12,558 nt of DNA from JARRLC01 sp037387425. GTDB lineage: Bacteria; Pseudomonadota; Alphaproteobacteria; Rhizobiales; Rhodomicrobiaceae. Shown in pieces: positions 1 through 7,240 of this stretch (position 1 is the first letter of the stretch; every line of letters starts with the position of its first letter). The stretch spans positions 1 through 12,558 of the forward strand of contig JARRLC010000069.1 in assembly GCA_037387425.1 (NCBI GenBank), given 5' to 3'. The position numbers and the translations under genes are program-made. The notes below the pieces were generated by a model. That model was given only the letters and a program-made list of their open reading frames with translations, was not told the DNA's origin and made no database searches.

Positions 1-1092
1 AACGCCATGCGTCCACAGACGGTCTACGTCTCGGCCACGCCGGGCGGCTGGGAGCTGGAGCAAACCGGCGGCGTGTTCACCGAGCAGGTCATCCGCCCGA
101 CCGGCCTCACCGATCCGCCAGTGGAAATCCGCCCAGTCAGCACCCAGGTAGACGACCTGATCCACGAATGCCGCGAGACGGTGCAGCGCGGCTATCGCGT
201 GCTGGTGACGACGCTGACCAAGCGCATGGCCGAAGACCTCACCGAATATATGCACGAACAGGGCGTGCGCGTGCGCTACATGCATTCCGATGTGGAGACG
301 CTGGAGCGTATCGAGATCATCCGTGATTTGCGTCTAGGCGCGTTTGACGTGCTGATCGGCATCAACCTCTTACGCGAGGGGCTGGACATCCCAGAATGCG
401 CGCTGGTGGCGATTTTGGACGCCGATAAGGAGGGCTTTCTGCGGTCGGAAACCTCGCTGGTGCAGACCATTGGCCGCGCGGCGCGTAACGTCGATGGGCA
501 TGTGGTGCTTTATGCCGACAAGATAACCGGCTCGATGGAGCGTGCGCTGGCCGAGACCAACCGCCGCCGCGAAAAGCAACTGGCCTATAACGCCGAGCAC
601 GGCATCACGCCGGAATCGGTGAAGAAGAATATCGGCGATATCCTATCGAGCGTCTATGAGCGCGACCATGTAATGGTCGGCGCGGGACCGGGCTTCGCCG
701 AGGGTGACGCGTCATTCGTCGTTGGACACAATATGGCGGCGGTGATCGAGGACATGGAAAAACGCATGCGCGAGGCGGCGGGCAATCTCGAATTCGAGGA
801 AGCCGCTCGCCTGCGCGACGAGATCAAGCGCCTGCGTGAGGTGGAGCTTGTGGTGGCGGATGATCCGCTGGCGCGGCAGGAAGAGGTGGAGACGCGCGCC
901 GGGAAGGCAGGCGGTGCGAAAGGCGGCGGCGCAAAGCGCCCGAAAGCGCGGAGTTCAGCGGGCAAACCCGGCACACATGGCGGCGGCAATCCGGCCTCAC
1001 GCCCTCATAAGCCGAGCCTCGACGAAATGGGGCCAAGCTCAGAACGCGTGGCGCCACGAGGTAAAACTTCAAGAACAAGAACGAAGCAATAG
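1..1092 (+). CDS. uvrB: UvrABC excinuclease subunit B, C-terminal half (5' end outside window)
   Basis: UvrB is the helicase-like damage-verification subunit of nucleotide excision repair. It is loaded by UvrA and then recruits UvrC for incision. The frame is open from base 1, and the first ATG (base 7) is internal, since it sits just before the conserved VSATPG stretch. The visible 363 residues hold the second RecA-like helicase domain, with TLTKRMAEDL near residue 70, INLLREGLDIPE near 120-132 (motif V) and QTIGRAARN at 155-163 (motif VI). A UVR motif follows at about 248-283 (NLEFEEAARLRDEI), the part that contacts UvrC. About half of a typical 670-720 residue protein is missing upstream. 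After the UVR motif is a tail of about 75 residues rich in Gly, Lys, Arg and Ser, ending with the KPSLDEMGP-type segment seen in alphaproteobacterial UvrB. The stop faces the convergent gene at 1214, and no T-tailed hairpin is visible in the 121-base gap. Confidence 0.97.
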   Translation, partial: NAMRPQTVYVSATPGGWELEQTGGVFTEQVIRPTGLTDPPVEIRPVSTQVDDLIHECRETVQRGYRVLVTTLTKRMAEDLTEYMHEQGVRVRYMHSDVETLERIEIIRDLRLGAFDVLIGINLLREGLDIPECALVAILDADKEGFLRSETSLVQTIGRAARNVDGHVVLYADKITGSMERALAETNRRREKQLAYNAEHGITPESVKKNIGDILSSVYERDHVMVGAGPGFAEGDASFVVGHNMAAVIEDMEKRMREAAGNLEFEEAARLRDEIKRLREVELVVADDPLARQEEVETRAGKAGGAKGGGAKRPKARSSAGKPGTHGGGNPASRPHKPSLDEMGPSSERVAPRGKTSRTRTKQ

Positions 1093-1213
1093 AGCCAAGA
1101 AGAACTCGCGCCAGGAATGGGCAGAAAAACAAGATCACCCACAGATAGGCACATCGTGGCAGCCGTCTGCGGTCGCCGCATAGTCAACGCACGAAATATG
1201 GCTTGCCACACGC

Positions 1214-2479
1214 TCATAATTCTTCCGTAGCGCCCAGTACGGTTATCAGCTCAGATGCGGCAAGCCCGCCATGGTGGCCGGAAAAGTCGTGATGCAAAAC
1301 GCCCGGTTCTCGCCAGTACACGAAATGTCCATCAAACGGGAGCACCAGAATATCGCCCAAACGGCGGCGCAATTCCGCGCCCACGCCGCTAGGACCGAAC
1401 AGCCCTTGAGTGACAGCGTCGTCTACGGTCATCACGTGGGCGATGTCAGTTAGCGCTTCTGTTAGCTGAGTGAACGCTTCTTCCCGCCTCTCAGATTTGA
1501 CATGCATAAAGAGATCGCGCGGCGAGCCTCCGGGGTAGATGACATTGCCCGTGGGGCTGGTGGACAAACAATCAGCCAGTGCGGGAATGCGCTCGTTGAT
1601 GTAAAATGTATCCTCTATCGGGGCGCTGACCTGGCCGTGATCGGCAGTGAACAGATAGAGCGTATTCGGGCTGTTGAGGTTCCGTAAAAGCGCATCGAAC
1701 GTTGCCCAAAAACTTATGATCTCGGCATCGAAATATGGCGTGCTGGGACCGTAACGGTGGCCGATATGATCAATGCCTCCCCAGTAGACATTGAACCACG
1801 CTTTGCCTTTCACTGTGGCGAGCGCTTCTTTTAACTGCGTCAACGATTCAGCAAGGGTGGAATATTCGTACAGCTCCGCCCCGGCATTGAAAATTTGGTT
1901 GACGGCTCCTTTCGCGTAACTCTGATTTTCAAACAAAAGCGAACGCACGCCTTGCGCGGCAAGCCGCTGGTGGACAGTTTCATGCACGGCGAACAACGCA
2001 CGAGGATCGTAGCCCTTTTCTAAGCACGCATCGCTTTGGCGTTTGCCGAGCGGGGCGAAAGGCAGGCTTTGGATCGTCTCGCCATAGGCGGGAACATAGA
2101 GGTTCCACTCATAGCAAGCGTGCTCAGCAGGCAGCACGCCCAGATTTATGGTGGAAACGGCGGCGCTTGTTGTGCTCGGAAACAGCGAGGAGATGGGCGT
2201 TAGCACGCCGTTTTCCGCGATGCGGCGCATGGGCGCGATATCTTGTAGATGGTCCTGCCAGAATTTCCAGCCCAAAGCGTCGATAAAGAACAGCACGACT
2301 TTTTCAGGTTGCGGATAGCTGCCGCCAAAGCAATCGACAGGCAGAAGCGGACCATTCTGCTCGCCTGTGAGCATGGTATAGATCGTGTTGGGAATGTTGC
2401 CGAAAGAATAAGTATATTGCGGCTTAAGCAAATTTTCGCCAAGCGGTTCGAACGAATCCAGCGGACGAGTATTCAGCAT
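1214..2479 (-). CDS. Type I phosphodiesterase / nucleotide pyrophosphatase family protein (alkaline phosphatase superfamily)
   Basis: This 421-residue protein carries the two-metal site of the type I phosphodiesterase/nucleotide pyrophosphatase family (PF01663-like). Visible ligands are D67 in FFIDALGW, the nucleophile T103 or T104 in PSTTSAA, D237 and H241 in GGIDHIGH, D280-H281 in FTADHGQ, and a late His in GHHGGL (402-403). All the family's metal-binding positions therefore appear present. Hydrolysis of a phosphodiester or pyrophosphate bond is expected, but the substrate cannot be read from the sequence. There is no signal peptide or membrane segment, so a cytoplasmic location is inferred, whereas many relatives are exported. 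The start is supported by AAGGA six bases before the ATG (2486-2490). It lies 54 bases downstream of the lytic transglycosylase gene on the same strand with no terminator between, so co-transcription is likely. The function assignment stops at family level. Confidence 0.88.
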   Translation of the reverse strand: MLNTRPLDSFEPLGENLLKPQYTYSFGNIPNTIYTMLTGEQNGPLLPVDCFGGSYPQPEKVVLFFIDALGWKFWQDHLQDIAPMRRIAENGVLTPISSLFPSTTSAAVSTINLGVLPAEHACYEWNLYVPAYGETIQSLPFAPLGKRQSDACLEKGYDPRALFAVHETVHQRLAAQGVRSLLFENQSYAKGAVNQIFNAGAELYEYSTLAESLTQLKEALATVKGKAWFNVYWGGIDHIGHRYGPSTPYFDAEIISFWATFDALLRNLNSPNTLYLFTADHGQVSAPIEDTFYINERIPALADCLSTSPTGNVIYPGGSPRDLFMHVKSERREEAFTQLTEALTDIAHVMTVDDAVTQGLFGPSGVGAELRRRLGDILVLPFDGHFVYWREPGVLHHDFSGHHGGLAASELITVLGATEEL

Positions 2480-2533
2480 ATGAAATCCTTTTTGCGTTCA
2501 ACCGCGGATACGACTTGGAAGTTGTTTCGATAG

Positions 2534-3838
2534 CTATTTGCTTCCAGTCTTCTTCCGCATCGCTTTGAGCGTCGCTTGGGTTGGCCAGCAATCCAGTTTA
2601 AGGCGTTGTTTTTTCTGGAAAGCGCCTACCGCCGCACGAGTTTTCATGCCGGCCTTGCCGTCGATCTTGTCTTTATAGTACCCCAATGCGGCCAGATGAC
2701 GTTGCATTTCTTCCAGATGCTTGGTTCGCATTTGCGTAACGCGTCCCCACGGAATTTCAAAACCGCGTTTTGTCGCGATACGGTCCGCCAGCGACCCGAC
2801 GAAAAGCACGTAGAGGTCGGAGAAGTTGTAATCCTTAATCACGAAGTAATTCTTCGAGATGAGAAACGCAGGACCATAAAGCCCGGACGGCAGGATAAGC
2901 GATGTGGGAGCATCCAATTCCTCAGGCGACGGTTTGCGGTTAAAGGTGGGCTTGTAGCCTGCTTCCAGCCATTCAGCCAGCGGGCGGGTGTGGTTTGGCT
3001 CTGCGATGGTGCAATCAATGCCGCGCTTTGGCAGATGCGCTTCATATGACCAGCGTTTGCCCGTCTGCCAGCCCTTATTATGGAGTTGCTTGGCGGCGGA
3101 AGCGAGCGCATCCGGCACCGAGCGCCAAATGTCAATGCGGCCATCGCCGTCCATATCCACGCCGTGCTTGTAAAGTTCTGATGGCAGAAACTGCGTAAGC
3201 CCCATAGCGCCCGCCCATGAGCTGCGCATGTCAGATTTTTTGGCGTAGCCGTCTTCCAGCAGTTTCATCGCGTAAAGAAATTCTTTGCGGAAATGCTCCT
3301 TGCGTTTGCCCGTATAGCCTTGCGTGGCCAGCACGCGTAGCGCGTTATGCGGCAACCGGTAACGGCCAAAGTCGGTTTCGCGCCCCCAGATCGCCAGCAC
3401 AACCTCGCCCGGCACGCCGAATCGCTTTTCGATCGCCTTGAGCGTGTCTCGGTGTTTAGCGGCCAGCTTGCGACCATAGCGGGCAAGGTTCCTCAGGCGG
3501 CTTTCCTTCAGATATTCCGCCGGGGTGCTGACAAACTCAGCCTGCGCACGCCGATGATGCTTGGGGCGGCCAGGAATATCCAGATCAGGCAGTTTCAGAT
3601 TCGGCTTCAGCCCTTGCGTCGCGGCATCGAACGTAGCACGGCTGATGCCTAAACGCTGCGCGTCAGGCCAGAGGCTGGCGAGCCATGTCTTAAAGTTGAC
3701 GTCCGCTGCTGCTGTAGGTACTGGCGCCAGCATCATAAGGGCCGTTGCGACAACAATTAACATCGCGGCGGCGCGATATCGCAGAAAAGCGGGCGCTGTA
3801 TTGCTCATGGTTAGCATGGCGGATGCGCTAGCGGACAT
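2534..3838 (-). CDS. Lytic murein transglycosylase, MltB family (GH103), with C-terminal peptidoglycan-binding domain
   Basis: The enzyme cleaves the MurNAc-GlcNAc bond of peptidoglycan and leaves a 1,6-anhydro-MurNAc end. The 434-residue protein begins with a signal sequence: basic RYR near residue 20, hydrophobic 24-40, and a likely cleavage after TAAA at residue 45. No lipobox Cys is visible, so a soluble periplasmic form is inferred. The catalytic domain spans about 47-365, with general acid E154 in WGRETDFG and the family motif GAMGLTQFLPS at 210-220. The segment DMDGDGRIDIW (228-238) resembles the EF-hand calcium loop known in E. coli Slt35/MltB. Residues 372-428 look like a PG_binding_1 domain. 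AAAGGG (3846-3851), seven bases before the first ATG, supports that start; the in-frame Met at 8 and 11 lack a ribosome binding site. A phosphodiesterase-family gene follows 54 bases downstream. Its product, anhydro-muropeptide, is the usual feedstock for wall recycling, a theme shared with the MurU-like gene at 8797. Confidence 0.93.
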   Translation of the reverse strand: MSASASAMLTMSNTAPAFLRYRAAAMLIVVATALMMLAPVPTAAADVNFKTWLASLWPDAQRLGISRATFDAATQGLKPNLKLPDLDIPGRPKHHRRAQAEFVSTPAEYLKESRLRNLARYGRKLAAKHRDTLKAIEKRFGVPGEVVLAIWGRETDFGRYRLPHNALRVLATQGYTGKRKEHFRKEFLYAMKLLEDGYAKKSDMRSSWAGAMGLTQFLPSELYKHGVDMDGDGRIDIWRSVPDALASAAKQLHNKGWQTGKRWSYEAHLPKRGIDCTIAEPNHTRPLAEWLEAGYKPTFNRKPSPEELDAPTSLILPSGLYGPAFLISKNYFVIKDYNFSDLYVLFVGSLADRIATKRGFEIPWGRVTQMRTKHLEEMQRHLAALGYYKDKIDGKAGMKTRAAVGAFQKKQRLKLDCWPTQATLKAMRKKTGSK

Positions 3839-4291
3839 AGGGAAACCCTTTCTTCGCTGTTTTGCCCATTTGCTTTAGCAGCCGGAATATGCTGCGATTC
3901 ATTTGTTCATAACGCGTTTTAGCGATCTTTTTCCAACATTTGTCCTTCTTCGCCGCTCGGTTTCGAACCAGTGGAGAATGCAGCCTGCTGGATTTCGTTT
4001 TCTGACCATGATCGATTTTAAAGGCGCCCACTACCCGAAAGATGTGTTTTGTACGCGGCGTATTTCTACGTCAGATACGGTGTTTCCTATCGGGATTTAG
4101 TAGACATTATGGCCGAGCAGCAGGATGAGGCTGCCGCACTCGCTGCATAATTGCGACCGGGGATAGGCTTGCTGCAACTGGGTTAGAAAATTGCAACAAA
4201 ACTCGTCAGCGCGCCGGGACGCACACGCTCTCATCACGGAAAGGGAGGAAATTACACCGAATGCCGAACACGGCGATAGCGCCTGGCCTGT
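3839..4291. other. 453-base stretch without a convincing gene
   Basis: This lies between the transglycosylase start and the stop of the unknown secreted protein gene. Open frames on both strands are short, have no recognisable protein motifs and no supported starts. It presumably holds the promoter for the transglycosylase gene, on the minus strand. Visible small items are a GCTAAAAC box on the minus strand (3916-3923), a palindrome TACGCGGCGTA at about 4050-4060, and a repeated TGCAAC near 4172-4196. There is also an AAGGGAGGAAA stretch near 4240 before a 15-codon plus-strand frame starting at 4261. An imperfect hairpin (AGCGCCTGG 4278-4286 with CCAGCGCT 4299-4306) spans the stop codon of the secreted protein gene but lacks a following T tract. 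No tRNA, IS end or array was seen. Confidence 0.6.
3916..3923 (-). promoter_or_regulatory. Possible -10 element upstream of the lytic transglycosylase gene
   Basis: Read on the minus strand, this is GCTAAAAC, a full match to the Caulobacter-type -10 consensus GCTANAWC, about 78 bases before the transglycosylase ATG. No TTGACGS-like -35 stands at the expected 10-14 base distance; the nearest candidate, TTGGAA, is too close. An 8-base match with four degenerate or AT-rich positions can arise by chance, so this is only a candidate. Confidence 0.25.
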
Positions 4292-4807
4292 CTACTGCCC
4301 AGCGCTAGCCTGAAGGGTGGGTTCTGAGCTATTCGCAGCATCGATTTTGCCGAGCATGTAAGCCCATTTCGTGCGCGTGTTCTCAACAACATTCGCCATG
4401 ATGCCGCGCAACTTGTTCAGCATTTGGCATTTTTTATTGGTCTGCGAATCACCGCCCCCAGCAAGTGAGGCGAGGCTTACGTTATTGGAAGCGCCCTTTC
4501 CCAGCTGCGACACTTTCGTTAAGAGAGCTTTGTTAAAGGCATCGAAGGCGGCGATTTTTTTATCCTTCACAAAAGGCGTGGCTTTGGCGACGAAATCGCG
4601 GTCTGTCCAGTTTTGGCGCGCCTTCAGCGCCCGGAGCTTCATCTCAAAGCTTTTCTTGTTCGCCGTATTTATGGCGGAAAGCTGGGCGCTGGCCTCACTG
4701 ACAACAGCGACAAAAGCCGCCCTGTCACATTTCGAAGCAGAACCGGCATTTGCCACTAATGGGAAAAATATCACCGCTGCTGCGCCTGCGCCAAGAAGCC
4801 ATCGCAT
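4292..4807 (-). CDS. Unknown secreted protein, 171 residues, helix-rich, two cysteines
   Basis: I do not recognise this protein. It begins with a clear signal peptide (MRWLLGAG, hydrophobic to about residue 18, likely cleavage after ANA at residue 21), so the mature part should be periplasmic or exported. The mature region is lysine- and alanine-rich and looks mainly helical. It has one Cys near the new N-terminus (C27) and one at C127, which could form a disulfide. There is a glycine-rich patch SLAGGGDSQ near 114-122. An upstream in-frame TTG at 4865-4867 would add 20 residues ahead of the signal peptide. The ATG at 4807 is preferred because AGGAG lies 10 bases before it and the hydrophobic core then begins at the N-terminus. 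It lies 95 bases after parC on the same strand and may be read with it or from its own promoter. No enzyme motif is visible. Confidence 0.72.
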   Translation of the reverse strand: MRWLLGAGAAAVIFFPLVANAGSASKCDRAAFVAVVSEASAQLSAINTANKKSFEMKLRALKARQNWTDRDFVAKATPFVKDKKIAAFDAFNKALLTKVSQLGKGASNNVSLASLAGGGDSQTNKKCQMLNKLRGIMANVVENTRTKWAYMLGKIDAANSSEPTLQASAGQ

Positions 4808-4817
4808 TTGGTTACTG

Positions 4818-4822
4818 CTCCT
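4818..4822 (-). promoter_or_regulatory. Ribosome binding site that fixes the start of the secreted protein gene
   Basis: AGGAG on the minus strand lies 10 bases before the ATG at 4807. It favours this start over the upstream in-frame TTG at 4867, whose extension would bury the signal peptide. A run of six T on the same strand lies just before it (4823-4828) but has no stable stem in front, so it is not called as a parC terminator. Confidence 0.6.
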
Positions 4823-4902
4823 AAAAAAGCCCCGGAAGGGATGCCCCCTGATGAGGTAAACCCTCAATTACGCTAATCATAATAATCTTAACTGTTGCTA
4901 AA

Positions 4903-7149
4903 TTATGACGCGTTGAGCCCTGTGATACCGAATTTATTGCTACGTGGAAATCCTTTCGGCACATTTTTTCCGGCTTGTGCACGGCTTCCTTGCCATTCTT
5001 CCAGCTCAGTGAAGGTGCGGGTGCGTGATCCTTCCATCCAACGCAGGCCCTCCGCGGCGCGGAATACGGTCACGTCGGACAGCCCGCCATCGCGCAGTCG
5101 TTGCAGACGCACGCCACGTCCGCGGGTCAGTTCGTTAACCTCGGCGAGCGGGAAAACCAGCAGCTTGCGGTTATCACCTACTGTCGCGACCATATCGCCA
5201 GCAGCGGCGATACAGGCAATTGCGGCATCAGGCGCGGTGATCGTCATGACCTGCTTGCCTTTGCGGGTCTGCGCGATCACTTCATCTTCGGCGATGATAA
5301 AGCCGTTAGCCGCTTTCGACGCAATCAACAGCTTGCGGCCCGGTTTATGGACAAACAGATCCACAATTTCGCTGGCCTCTTCCAGGTCGATCATCAGGCG
5401 CACTGGATCGCCTGCTCCGCGCCCGCCTGGCAGGTTCGAAGCTTCCAGCGTGAAGAACTTGCCGTTTGAGGCAAACAGAATCAGCTTATCGGTGGTCTGC
5501 GCGTAGAGAGCGCGTTTCAGCTTGTCGCCGGTTTTGAATTGCAGCTTGTTGAAATCGTCCTGGTGGCCTTTTAGCGCGCGTATCCACCCTTTTTCCGACA
5601 GCACGACGGTAACCGGCTCGCGCTCGATCATGGACTGTTCCACGTCCACATCGATATCCGGCACGGCATCGGAGCTAGTATGACGACGGCCAATCTCGGT
5701 GTGCTTGCCGAAATGCTTCTTTGTGGCGGTAATTTGCTGCGAAATCTGCTGCCATTGCTGTTCATCCGAGGCAAGAAGCGCGATCAACTCGGCCTTTTCA
5801 GCGGACAGTTTTTCGTGTTCGCCGCGAATTTCGATTTCTTCCAGCTTGCGCAAAGCGCGCAACCGCATGTTCAGGATAGCTTCCGCCTGCACTTCGGTAA
5901 GCTTAAACCTGCGGATCAACTCGGCCTTTGGCTCGTCCTCATAGCGGATAATGCGGATGACTTCATCCAGGTTGAGATATGCAACGAGATAGCCTTCCAG
6001 AACCTCCAGCCGGTGCTCGATATGCTTGAGGCGATTCTCGGAGCGGCGCACCAACACCACCTTGCGGTGAGCGAGCCATTCGCCCAACACGTCGCGCAGG
6101 CCCAGCACTACAGGCACCTGACCGCGGCTCAGCACATTCATGTTGAGCGAAACGCGCGTTTCCAGATCGCTCAGCTTAAAGAGCTGTTCCATAAGCACCA
6201 TGGGGTCCACGGTACGGGTGCGCGGCTCCAGAATCAGGCGGACATCCTCGGCGGATTCGTCGCGCACATCTGCGAGGAGCGGCAGCTTCTTGCTCTCGAT
6301 CAGCTCGGCGATTTTCTCGATAAGGCGCGATTTCTGCACCATGTACGGAATTTCCGTTACCACGATGACATAAGCGCCGCGTCCGGCCTCTTCCTTGTGC
6401 CAGCGCGCGCGCAAGCGAAAAGCCCCGCGCCCGGTGCGGTACGCCTCAATTACGGACGCTTGTTCATCCACCAGCACGCCGCCAGTCGGGAAATCCGGAC
6501 CGGGCACGAATTCCAGCAGTTTCTCAACCGTGGCGTCCGGGTGCTTGATGAGATGCAGCGCGGCATTGCACAGCTCTTCCACGTTATGTGGCGGAATGGA
6601 TGTCGCCATGCCTACCGCGATGCCGGATGAACCGTTCGCTAGCAGGTTAGGGAAATTCGCTGGCAGAACCACCGGTTCTTTTTCCGAGCCGTCATATGTC
6701 TCGCGGAAATCAACCGTGTCTTCGTCGATGCCATCGAGAAGCGCGGCGGCGACATCTGTCAGGCGAGCTTCCGTGTACCGCATCGCGGCGGCGTTATCGC
6801 CATCGACATTGCCGAAATTGCCCTGCCCGTCCACCAGCGGATAGCGTTGCGCGAAGCTCTGCGCCAAGCGCACCAACGCGTCATAAACCGACTGATCGCC
6901 ATGTGGGTGATACTTACCGATCACATCGCCGACCACGCGCGCGCATTTTTTGTAGCCCGCATCGGGATCGAGCTTCAAAAGCCGCATTGCGTAGAGCAAG
7001 CGTCGATGCACCGGCTTAAGGCCATCGCGCACGTCAGGCAGCGCGCGATGCATGATTGTGGAAAGCGCATAAGCCAAGTAGCGCTCTTCAAGCGCTTCAT
7101 TGAGCTTCACCGGCTCTACCGATGGATCGAGAATCGAATTGTCTGCCAT
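4903..7149 (-). CDS. parC: DNA topoisomerase IV subunit A
   Basis: ParC is the DNA breakage-reunion subunit of topoisomerase IV; with ParE it decatenates daughter chromosomes in an ATP-dependent reaction. The 748-residue length fits the family. R124-Y125 in AAMRYTEARL carries the catalytic tyrosine. VHRRLLYAM near 47-55 and GKYHPHGD at 78-85 are conserved winged-helix elements. LNLDEVIRIIR (392-402) and the following EDEPK closely resemble E. coli ParC rather than GyrA. From about residue 510 the C-terminal pinwheel domain begins, without the QRRGGRG GyrA box, again supporting ParC over GyrA. In the quinolone-determining region, the position of E. coli Ser80 is Q86, while an acidic D90 occupies the Glu84 position. 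No good Shine-Dalgarno stands before the ATG; a TTGACG box 30-35 bases upstream hints at a very short leader. Its neighbourhood with recO matches a common alphaproteobacterial order, here interrupted by one small gene. Confidence 0.96.
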   Translation of the reverse strand: MADNSILDPSVEPVKLNEALEERYLAYALSTIMHRALPDVRDGLKPVHRRLLYAMRLLKLDPDAGYKKCARVVGDVIGKYHPHGDQSVYDALVRLAQSFAQRYPLVDGQGNFGNVDGDNAAAMRYTEARLTDVAAALLDGIDEDTVDFRETYDGSEKEPVVLPANFPNLLANGSSGIAVGMATSIPPHNVEELCNAALHLIKHPDATVEKLLEFVPGPDFPTGGVLVDEQASVIEAYRTGRGAFRLRARWHKEEAGRGAYVIVVTEIPYMVQKSRLIEKIAELIESKKLPLLADVRDESAEDVRLILEPRTRTVDPMVLMEQLFKLSDLETRVSLNMNVLSRGQVPVVLGLRDVLGEWLAHRKVVLVRRSENRLKHIEHRLEVLEGYLVAYLNLDEVIRIIRYEDEPKAELIRRFKLTEVQAEAILNMRLRALRKLEEIEIRGEHEKLSAEKAELIALLASDEQQWQQISQQITATKKHFGKHTEIGRRHTSSDAVPDIDVDVEQSMIEREPVTVVLSEKGWIRALKGHQDDFNKLQFKTGDKLKRALYAQTTDKLILFASNGKFFTLEASNLPGGRGAGDPVRLMIDLEEASEIVDLFVHKPGRKLLIASKAANGFIIAEDEVIAQTRKGKQVMTITAPDAAIACIAAAGDMVATVGDNRKLLVFPLAEVNELTRGRGVRLQRLRDGGLSDVTVFRAAEGLRWMEGSRTRTFTELEEWQGSRAQAGKNVPKGFPRSNKFGITGLNAS

Positions 7150-7156
7150 GGCATTT

Positions 7157-7184
7157 GCATTAACGATTAGGGGCCAATCGTCAA
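7157..7184 (-). promoter_or_regulatory. Candidate parC promoter giving a near-leaderless transcript
   Basis: On the minus strand, TTGACG (7179-7184) is followed after 16 bases by TAATGC (7157-7162). The -35 box is a strong match and the -10 box is weak. If used, transcription would begin at about 7149-7151, at or next to the parC ATG. This agrees with the lack of a Shine-Dalgarno sequence there, but the weak -10 keeps confidence low. Confidence 0.3.
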
Positions 7185-7240
7185 GTGTGACAAATTACAG
7201 CTTCCATCGTTTTTGTTAAGCGTCGCTGCTCAGACAGAAA

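Noticed and set aside
836..1183. Alternative plus-strand frame at the end of uvrB suggesting a frameshift
   Set aside because: The uvrB frame itself continues through the UVR motif and ends with the KPSLDEMGP tail typical of the class, so no frameshift is needed.
1155..1210. Bidirectional terminator between uvrB and the phosphodiesterase gene
   Set aside because: Only short stems such as TGCGG-TCG-CCGCA are present, without T or A runs.
3955..3975. tRNA-like GGTTTCGAACC, resembling a T-arm
   Set aside because: On neither strand could I pair a T stem of five bases, an acceptor stem or an anticodon arm around it.
3828..4031. Small lysine-rich minus-strand frame of 67 codons overlapping the transglycosylase start
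   Set aside because: It shows no motif or supported start, and it overlaps the ribosome binding site and start of a well-supported gene.
4278..4306. Terminator hairpin at the end of the secreted protein gene
   Set aside because: The stem is imperfect with a bulge, the stop codon lies in its loop, and no T tract follows.
4823..4850. Intrinsic terminator for parC (GC-rich stretch followed by six T on the minus strand)
   Set aside because: The GC-rich part is G-runs on the minus strand with only three-base pairings available; no stable stem precedes the T run.
4808..4867. In-frame TTG start extending the secreted protein by 20 residues
   Set aside because: AGGAG lies at the correct distance before the ATG at 4807, and the extension would place a charged stretch ahead of an otherwise standard signal peptide.
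5680..6630. Long plus-strand open frame (316 codons) opposite parC
   Set aside because: It is an antisense shadow of the well-conserved parC coding sequence, with a His/Gln/Leu/Ala-rich product, no family motif and no supported start.
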